From the NCBI GenBank assembly GCA_024403715.1, contig JAKSRJ010000013.1, forward strand, positions 1 to 60,476: a stretch of DNA of 60,476 nt, read 5' to 3'. A program made the translations under genes and the position numbers. The stretch is from Saccharofermentans sp. (lineage in GTDB: Bacteria > Bacillota > Clostridia > Saccharofermentanales > Saccharofermentanaceae). The notes beneath the pieces are model-generated. The model had not been told where the DNA came from, made no database searches, and was given only the letters and a program-made list of their open reading frames with translations. Below are positions 55,040 to 60,476 of the stretch, piece after piece (position 1 is the first letter of the stretch; every line of letters begins with the position of its first letter).

Positions 55040-55131
55040 GCTAATCAAGCCACCGAATAAAAGCGGTTTTATCGGTACTATTATAGCCAGCGTTTTCGAT
55101 TTTACTATCTACTTCTTTAACAATCCATGAA

Positions 55132-55638
55132 TTACTTTTTCTTTCTCATTTTGTATGCATCTTTTGCAGCCTTCTGCATAGCTACAAACTTCTCTTTTGA
55201 ATTGTCTTCGATTACACCTGTCTCTTGATATTTCTTATAAACCTTACGAGCAGAAAAGATGCCTTGGATAGCATAGATAGCTGCAATTACGAGTAAAATT
55301 CCACCAGTTCTTCCATTAACAATAATTGACACTACAACATTTAGAGCAGCATATGCTGCAGTTAAGATAGCACATACGCGACTATAAGCTAACTGAATTC
55401 CAAGTCCCAAGGCTACCAATACCACTACATCAATAATTGATGCATAAGTTTGTAGTATTAATCCAACTACCAAAGTGCAAGCCGCACAAACATAAAGACA
55501 TATACCACAACTGCCAATATCAGATTTAAGCTTAGAGTTAAGAGGGTGCTTTACAAATGCTTTGAAGCTAAGTCCAGGATTAACTTCTGACTTAGAAACG
55601 ACTTCCTGAATACTATTATTTATTTCTTGGTTTTCCAT
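55132..55638 (-). CDS. Small polytopic membrane protein, unknown
   Basis: A 168-residue protein from the ATG at 55638, with GGGGG 5 nt upstream (an ATG at 55650 lies inside the ribosome site). After a soluble start (NPGLSFKAFVKHPLNSKLKS) there are four spans between about 48 and 130, and a basic C-terminal tail ending AAKDAYKMRKKK. It resembles no family I can name. It is flanked by a terminator from the lipoprotein gene and lies head-to-tail before bioB but is separated from it by the BirA-regulated promoter. Confidence 0.72.
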   Translation of the reverse strand: MENQEINNSIQEVVSKSEVNPGLSFKAFVKHPLNSKLKSDIGSCGICLYVCAACTLVVGLILQTYASIIDVVVLVALGLGIQLAYSRVCAILTAAYAALNVVVSIIVNGRTGGILLVIAAIYAIQGIFSARKVYKKYQETGVIEDNSKEKFVAMQKAAKDAYKMRKKK

Positions 55639-55667
55639 CTTGTCCCCCATATGGATTAATAACAGTT

Positions 55668-55697
55668 AATAAGGATCGCTTTGAAGCGATCCTTATT
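55668..55697 (-). terminator. Terminator after the lipoprotein gene
   Basis: AATAAGGATCGC (55668-55679) and GCGATCCTTATT (55686-55697) form a perfect 12-bp stem with a 6-nt loop, followed on the minus strand by AACTGTTATT. It ends the lipoprotein transcript. Confidence 0.8.
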
Positions 55698-55718
55698 TTG
55701 GCTTTATTTATATTATCT

Positions 55719-56225
55719 TTATCCGTATATTTCTGCAGTAAGAAAATCTCTTACATTGAAGGTCTCATCAGTAGCCTGCTCTTCATCAATAATTCCAGGA
55801 ACAAGCTCTGTAACAGATGTATCACCGGTAGCTCTGTCAATATAGTAACGAATCTGCGCTGCTGTATATGATGTAAACAATACTACTACCTGGCTATCGG
55901 TACTAGAAACAATCACCCAGTGATCTGCACCTAAGCTAGCAAAATCAGAATTCGCGAGGCAGCAACGATTCATGATTGCATCCATTGCCATTTCATCTGT
56001 AATTGCATCAGCTTCCATAACTACAGATGTAGTAGCCTCGACTGTAGCAGATGTCTCTTCTACTTCTATACTAGTAGTCTCAGATATAGCTGTAACCTCA
56101 GTCTCAACACTCTCATCGACAATCTCGATTTCTTCCTCGCTGCTCTTTCCTGAGCAACCGCAAGCCATTGTAGCGAGCATGCACAACAAAACTAATAATG
56201 TAGTTACATTGATAAACTTCTTCAT
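55719..56225 (-). CDS. Secreted lipoprotein, unknown function
   Basis: A 168-residue protein from the ATG at 56225, which has GGAGG 5 nt upstream. A lipoprotein signal peptide (MKKFINVTTLLVLL) ends at ATMACGC, where either Cys could be lipidated. An acidic Thr/Ser/Val/Glu-rich strip of about 60 residues follows (EIVDESVETEVTAISE), then a compact C-terminal domain with DHWVIVSSTDSQVVVLFTSY and a two-Cys NRCCLAN segment. The strip looks like a flexible wall-spanning linker. TATAAT at 56262-56267 is a likely -10. No family recognised. Confidence 0.78.
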   Translation of the reverse strand: MKKFINVTTLLVLLCMLATMACGCSGKSSEEEIEIVDESVETEVTAISETTSIEVEETSATVEATTSVVMEADAITDEMAMDAIMNRCCLANSDFASLGADHWVIVSSTDSQVVVLFTSYTAAQIRYYIDRATGDTSVTELVPGIIDEEQATDETFNVRDFLTAEIYG

Positions 56226-56473
56226 CTTCTCCTCCAAAACTCAATCGCGAGTACTGCGCTAATTATAACGCATTTTATGGTTATAACCCGATTATCTACT
56301 CGTTATCTGAGATCTTTTGTAGGTTAGGTTAAGAAATATAATCATCAACGCTATGTTTAACGGATAAAGAATTCCTTTTGTGCGGATAATTTTCATGACC
56401 AACACTTCTGCAACGCTCACATTTTTATACTTACATCATCAAAACAAAAAACAAACACTTGGAGGAAATAAAA

Positions 56474-56566
56474 ATGACAGTTTTAATGATTTGCTTTGGA
56501 GCTACAGCTTTGATGGTATTAGGTACAATTCAGTTTAATAGTTCTAGACGAAATGCATTTTTGTAA
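56474..56566 (+). CDS. Small membrane peptide, 30 residues
   Basis: A 30-codon frame with an excellent ribosome site (GGAGG, 8 nt before the ATG). The product starts MTVLMICFGATALMVLGTIQ, a single hydrophobic helix, and ends FNSSRRNAFL with two Arg, as in small single-span proteins with an inside C-terminus. It is convergent with the ABC permease gene, 22 bp from its stop. No other use for such a good ribosome site is visible. TATACT near 56427 may be its -10. Function is unknown; regulators of transporters are often of this size. Confidence 0.65.
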   Translation: MTVLMICFGATALMVLGTIQFNSSRRNAFL

Positions 56567-56588
56567 TGGTTATGTTTTTATATCCTCA

Positions 56589-58922
56589 TTATTCCGTCAT
56601 AAGTTCAGTTACTGAAATCTTCTTGGTACGTCCAGCACTTATATAAGTCACGAAGTAACAGAATATGATTACCAAAATACCAGTTACTGCAACCACCCCT
56701 GGTACAGCATCAACTTCTACAGAAAATGTAGAAATCCAGAAATATCTATATATGTAGAAGATACTTATTGAGGCTACACCTACACCTACAATTGTCGGAG
56801 GTAAAATGCGCATTGCCATCTGTGTCATAAGGTCTTTTGAAGAATAACCGAGAGACTTCATTATTCCGATATCCTTCTTCTTTCTCTTGACGCTTGAAAC
56901 AGAGATGATTCCAAGAATTACTGCTACAATTCCTGAAATTATTATTGCAGCTACAATTCCGAAGATTCTGGTTATATTGGCAATTGGTTCCATCTGTCCC
57001 TTTGCCAAATCAAGCATAGAACCGACTTTTACACTGTCTCCATACAAATCGTTAAGTTTGTTTTCAAAGTCCTCTCTAACTACACCATCGTTAAGGTAGA
57101 CAGCCAAACTATTCAGTGTCGCATTTGGGTTTAATCTTATAAGGCCATCGGGATTCATATAAACTGCCGATCCACCGTTAAGCATTCCACCTACAATGCC
57201 TGTGATTAGATATTTTTCGGCGGATGCATCACCCTGAAGAGTAATACTGTCACCTACGTTATATCCGCTTCTTTCTCTCCATCCAACAGAGACCATTACT
57301 TCATTATCGTGTTCCGGAAATCTTCCCACACTTACTACGATATTTTCCGTTTCCGGATAGTCATCGAAAACAACAAGTGTACCGGAAGTTTCATCACCGA
57401 TTACTTTTACAAACTGAGTAAAATCACCATAAGTCAAAAGTGTCTTTCTAACTTCACTCATCTGACTTATCTCAGCATTAATCTCATTTATGTCTGTATC
57501 ATCCTGTAATATAACATTGACTTCAGGTATTTCAGTACCCATAAATCTAACCAAAGCCATATATCCATCATTAAAGAAGTAAGCAGCACTTACAGCGAAT
57601 AGAATAGCTATTGAAGAAATTAATATACAAATGCAAACGCCAGTGGAAGATTTGAATTCGCTAAAAAACTCATTCATTGCAATTCTAATATTAATATTCC
57701 ACTTCAACTTCTCCAGAGGAAATAGATTCTTTCCAAAATGATGTGTCTTTATTCCTTTTCTGAAAGCAACTACTGGTGGGAGTTTCTTTACAAAATAGGC
57801 TTTTGATAATGCGAAAACAACAATAATCAGTGTTACAAATACTGTCACTACTACCGAACTCCAAATACTTGCTTCAGAGTTACATGTTCGACCAATCATT
57901 ACGCTGATAATATTTCTAAATATTGGTGTAATAAGGTATGTAATACATCCACCTACTAATGCACCAATACCTCCTGATAAGAGATATTCACACACATAAG
58001 CTAAAGATATTTCTCCTGATTTATAACCAAGAGCCTCAAGAACACCAATCTGCTGCATCTGATCCTCAATATCATTGCCGATTTTATGTCTTACAAGAAA
58101 CATAGCTGAAGCAAGAGTAATCACAGAAAGAAAACCAACAAACCCAATAAACATATTTAGAAATTGTGTTTCAGCATTCTTCTCGATTTCTTCACTAAAT
58201 CCTATCATTCCTGTAGATACATTCTCAGAAGTTCTCTCATCACATTTCTCCTGATATTCACTCACAGGGAAATCCTCTGAATCAAAGAATAAATTCACAT
58301 ATCTGCTACAGATTGGTTCAAGTAGTAAATAATCTTCTTCGGTAATAACACACTTTACACCAGTAGCATCACCTGCCATCAAACCTGTCTCATAAAATCC
58401 AACTATAGTAAATGGATATTCTGTTCCATTTAACTCTACAATAAAATCATCTGACAACTCAAATCCTCTATTAAGCTTAAAATATGTAGGAAGCCAGATT
58501 GGATGTGCTATCAAATTAAGTTCATCTTCGGAGATACTCTCGATCATTGTAAAGTCTTCAATTTGCTTCTCAAATGATGGTGTAACCCAATACATATTAA
58601 TTCCGTATTTCTCATCATTTGTATCTATTACTGAAGCGCCCACTGAAAAGAGTGCATCACCCTTAATGACATCTTCAATTCCATATTCTTCTTCAAGAAT
58701 TATTCTACAATCTTCTCTATACTTATCAGCAGGGAAACTAAATACAGTATTATATGAACCGGATAACTTAAAACTATCATAAAATGTTGAATTGATTCTT
58801 CCAACATTGGCAACAATAATTCCCAAGAATAGTACTGATACCAAAGACAGGAAAGCAATTGCCAACGATTCTTTTTTACTCTTATTAATATTGAATGCAG
58901 AAAGCCTTAATATCTTAAACAT
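56589..58922 (-). CDS. ABC transporter permease with two FtsX domains
   Basis: A 777-residue permease from the ATG at 58922, overlapping the ATPase stop (TAATG). It has one N-terminal span, a first extracytoplasmic domain (about 45-250), an FtsX block (about 255-375), a further span near 415, a second extracytoplasmic domain (about 440-630) and a second FtsX block (about 640-775). EDQMQQIGVLEALGYKSGE and RKKKDIGIMKSLGYSSKDL are the repeated coupling motifs. Such MacB/LolC-like permeases use mechanotransmission for peptide resistance, lipoprotein work or sensing rather than normal import. The linked kinase suggests a sensing or antimicrobial-peptide role. It ends the operon. Confidence 0.88.
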   Translation of the reverse strand: MFKILRLSAFNINKSKKESLAIAFLSLVSVLFLGIIVANVGRINSTFYDSFKLSGSYNTVFSFPADKYREDCRIILEEEYGIEDVIKGDALFSVGASVIDTNDEKYGINMYWVTPSFEKQIEDFTMIESISEDELNLIAHPIWLPTYFKLNRGFELSDDFIVELNGTEYPFTIVGFYETGLMAGDATGVKCVITEEDYLLLEPICSRYVNLFFDSEDFPVSEYQEKCDERTSENVSTGMIGFSEEIEKNAETQFLNMFIGFVGFLSVITLASAMFLVRHKIGNDIEDQMQQIGVLEALGYKSGEISLAYVCEYLLSGGIGALVGGCITYLITPIFRNIISVMIGRTCNSEASIWSSVVVTVFVTLIIVVFALSKAYFVKKLPPVVAFRKGIKTHHFGKNLFPLEKLKWNINIRIAMNEFFSEFKSSTGVCICILISSIAILFAVSAAYFFNDGYMALVRFMGTEIPEVNVILQDDTDINEINAEISQMSEVRKTLLTYGDFTQFVKVIGDETSGTLVVFDDYPETENIVVSVGRFPEHDNEVMVSVGWRERSGYNVGDSITLQGDASAEKYLITGIVGGMLNGGSAVYMNPDGLIRLNPNATLNSLAVYLNDGVVREDFENKLNDLYGDSVKVGSMLDLAKGQMEPIANITRIFGIVAAIIISGIVAVILGIISVSSVKRKKKDIGIMKSLGYSSKDLMTQMAMRILPPTIVGVGVASISIFYIYRYFWISTFSVEVDAVPGVVAVTGILVIIFCYFVTYISAGRTKKISVTELMTE

Positions 58923-59683
58923 TACCAACCCATCTCCTCTAAGAAATTCGAAAGTCTGTCTCTTCTGTTTTTTGTATCCTCTTCATCAAATGTACCAAGA
59001 TTAAGGTCTCCGACAATTCCGCCATCGCGAAGGAAGATTACACGGTTACCTCGAAGTGCAGTCTTAAAGTCATGTGTTACCATAACAACACTTTGACCGT
59101 TCTTATTTATGTCGGTGAAAATATCGAGTACTTCCTTACTTGAAGCTGAATTAAGAGCACCTGTAGGTTCATCAGCAAATACAATCTTAGGATTATTAAT
59201 AATTGCCCTGACAATACCTACTCGCTGAGCCTCACCACCTGAAAGCTGGTTAGGATACTTCTTTTGATCTTCTTCATCCAATCCAACTCTTGTAAGTAAT
59301 TCTTTGGCTCTTTTAACAAGCTCTTTTGAATTTTTCTGTACAATGAGTGCTCCTGTTAAAACATTATCCAAAACTGTCTGATTCTCTAAAAGATGAACAC
59401 TCTGGAAAACAAAACCGCAATTACCTCTTCTAAATACTGCGAGTTGATCATTTGAACACTCTGAAATATCAGTTTCACCCCAAAAAATCTTTCCCATGCT
59501 TGGCTTATCCATACCTGAAAGAGCATACAAAAGAGTTGATTTACCTGAGCCGGAAGCTCCCATGATTATAGTGAAATCACCCTCATAAATATCAAGATCC
59601 AGATTCTTAATAACATGCTGCATATTGCCGCCATTAGAAAATGATTTGCAAAGTTTTTCAGTTTTTAAAATAGAAACAGCCAT
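58922..59683 (-). CDS. ABC transporter ATP-binding protein (MacB/BceA type)
   Basis: A 253-residue ATPase. GASGSGKSTLLYALSG is Walker A, LSGGEAQRVGIVRAIINNP the signature and IVFADEPTGALNS Walker B; MVTHDFKTA holds the switch His. CGFVFQSVHLLENQTVLDNV is the Q-loop region of the MacB/LolD/BceA group. AAGGAG lies 7 nt before the ATG. It is paired with the two-FtsX permease downstream and follows the kinase gene by 122 bp, a gap with an 11-bp tandem repeat. Confidence 0.93.
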   Translation of the reverse strand: MAVSILKTEKLCKSFSNGGNMQHVIKNLDLDIYEGDFTIIMGASGSGKSTLLYALSGMDKPSMGKIFWGETDISECSNDQLAVFRRGNCGFVFQSVHLLENQTVLDNVLTGALIVQKNSKELVKRAKELLTRVGLDEEDQKKYPNQLSGGEAQRVGIVRAIINNPKIVFADEPTGALNSASSKEVLDIFTDINKNGQSVVMVTHDFKTALRGNRVIFLRDGGIVGDLNLGTFDEEDTKNRRDRLSNFLEEMGW

Positions 59684-59765
59684 ATAAATACTCCTTGAAA
59701 ACCTGTTTTGTGTTTTATAGGTGTATTCTATATGACTGTTTAATTTACTTCTTTATCAGACTACT

Positions 59766-59787
59766 ATCAAATTCTTATCAAATTCTT
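59766..59787 (-). promoter_or_regulatory. 11-bp tandem repeat, probable response-regulator site
   Basis: The plus strand has ATCAAATTCTT at 59766-59776 and again at 59777-59787, with a degraded third unit at 59755-59765. On the minus strand this reads as two AAGAATTTGAT units in tandem, the spacing bound by OmpR/PhoB-type regulators. It lies between the kinase gene and the ABC operon, upstream of TATAGA at about 59727, and so probably drives the transporter. Confidence 0.65.
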
Positions 59788-59805
59788 AACTGAGTCACAA
59801 ATTTA

Positions 59806-60476
59806 TTAACTTAATGGTATTAGAAGTGTTATCGCTAATCCATTTCCGACGCTCTCAGGAATAAGTTCACCATTCATCTTGGTCATAAGCATTTTAGATA
59901 TATATAATCCAAGACCACTTCCGTCAACCTTACTATCGCTAGTGGTTTTACCTCTGTAGAACTTATTGGTAATAAGACCTAATTCGTCAGGTGCAACTCC
60001 TGGACCATAGTCTCTTATGCACATCGATAGGTAGTCATCAACGACTTTATACTCGACATCAATTACTGTATTAGCATACTTATAAGAATTAGAAATAATA
60101 TTTCCAATAACCTGCCCCATTCTTCTTAAATCAATATTAATAATCACGGACAAAGATTCAGGACATCTTACGAGGCTTCTGTCATCATATCTGGCTATTA
60201 TGTCATTAAGTACACTGGCGTCTTCATCACTGAGATTAACCTTGATTTCTCCGAGATCATCGAGAGTTGATTCGAACAAATCGCTTACAAGGTTATCAAT
60301 CTGATCAGCCTTTTTCATAATGTTTTGGAGCTTGTCATTATAATCCTGAGCAAAAGACTCGTCTGTTCCAGTTAGTTTAGCCTGCAACAATTCTGTAGTA
60401 ACCTTAATTCCAGTAATTGGGGTCTTAAGATCATGGCTAAGAGAAGCGACTAGTTCTCGCTCTTTCTTTTGAAGAG
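59806..60476 (-). CDS. Sensor histidine kinase, C-terminal part (cut by window end)
   Basis: The open frame runs off the right edge, so only the kinase core is visible (about 223 residues). VASLSHDLKTPITGIK is the H-box, with the phosphorylated His at about 60435. GQVIGNIISNSYKYAN is the N-box, IRDYGPGVAPDELG the G1 box and VDGSGLGLYISKMLM the G2 box. The sensor part lies outside. A reading that starts at 60390 would miss the H-box and is not a real start. It precedes an ABC transporter with matching promoter repeats, so the pair probably forms a sensing and export module like Bce systems, although its response regulator is not seen here. Confidence 0.92.
   Translation of the reverse strand, partial: LQKKERELVASLSHDLKTPITGIKVTTELLQAKLTGTDESFAQDYNDKLQNIMKKADQIDNLVSDLFESTLDDLGEIKVNLSDEDASVLNDIIARYDDRSLVRCPESLSVIINIDLRRMGQVIGNIISNSYKYANTVIDVEYKVVDDYLSMCIRDYGPGVAPDELGLITNKFYRGKTTSDSKVDGSGLGLYISKMLMTKMNGELIPESVGNGLAITLLIPLS

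Overview
The window reads as one stretch of a low-GC anaerobic Firmicute chromosome, most likely class Clostridia and probably Lachnospiraceae. The basis is Gram-positive-type capsule control genes (separate CpsB, CapA and CpsD proteins), LCP and class B sortase genes, SipW-type signal peptidases, BioW-dependent biotin synthesis, strong AGGAGG ribosome binding sites, and an F-type ATP synthase with a sodium-type c subunit. No rRNA, tRNA, CRISPR array, phage or intact insertion sequence was seen. The species cannot be named from the sequence alone. Region 1 (1-14900, all minus strand) is a surface polysaccharide locus. Transcription runs from a PglF-type membrane dehydratase (14899) through a PglE-type aminotransferase, a PglC-type initiating phosphosugar transferase, a GNAT acyltransferase, a PLP enzyme, an ATP-grasp ligase, three GT4 glycosyltransferases, a Wzy-like polymerase, a pyruvyltransferase-family protein, a CapE-type inverting dehydratase and a Wzx flippase. 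A bacillosamine-type sugar probably starts the repeat unit. The PLP/ATP-grasp/GNAT trio may decorate an amino sugar. Region 2 (14900-30700) controls and decorates the envelope. Outward from a divergent promoter are a small secreted protein ending in an SPATG sorting signal and a CpsD tyrosine kinase (plus strand). Converging on them from the right is a long minus-strand array: two SipW-like signal peptidases, three proteins with SipW-type leaders (two of them TasA/camelysin-like), a 432-residue-class membrane protein, a 1871-residue beta-helix surface protein, an unreported 54-codon ORF, a class B sortase, an LCP protein, a CpsB phosphatase and a Wzz-like chain-length protein. This is the strongest candidate for a poorly described system: a fibre or matrix assembly locus joined to capsule control. 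Region 3 (30700-35280) is accessory: an SDR gene, an AlbA_2/ATPase regulator with its own repeat array, a decayed AGCS alanine symporter, a structured repeat, a small helical protein, and a possible PD-(D/E)XK-like protein flanked by repeats built on two different words. Region 4 (35283-41976, minus) is the full atpIBEFHAGDC operon, with a truncated epsilon subunit and a two-carboxylate sodium motif in subunit c. Region 5 (42064-50190) holds two large polytopic membrane proteins, a PurF homologue lacking its catalytic cysteine, RidA and a MATE exporter with a hexamer array upstream. Region 6 (50189-55040, minus) is a biotin operon bioB-bioD-bioA-bioWF, with BioW fused to BioF, behind a near-perfect BirA operator. 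Region 7 (55132-60476) has a membrane protein, a lipoprotein, a 30-codon membrane peptide, and an ABC transporter with an adjoining histidine kinase cut by the window end. The ABC operon has an 11-bp tandem repeat typical of an OmpR/PhoB-family response regulator site.
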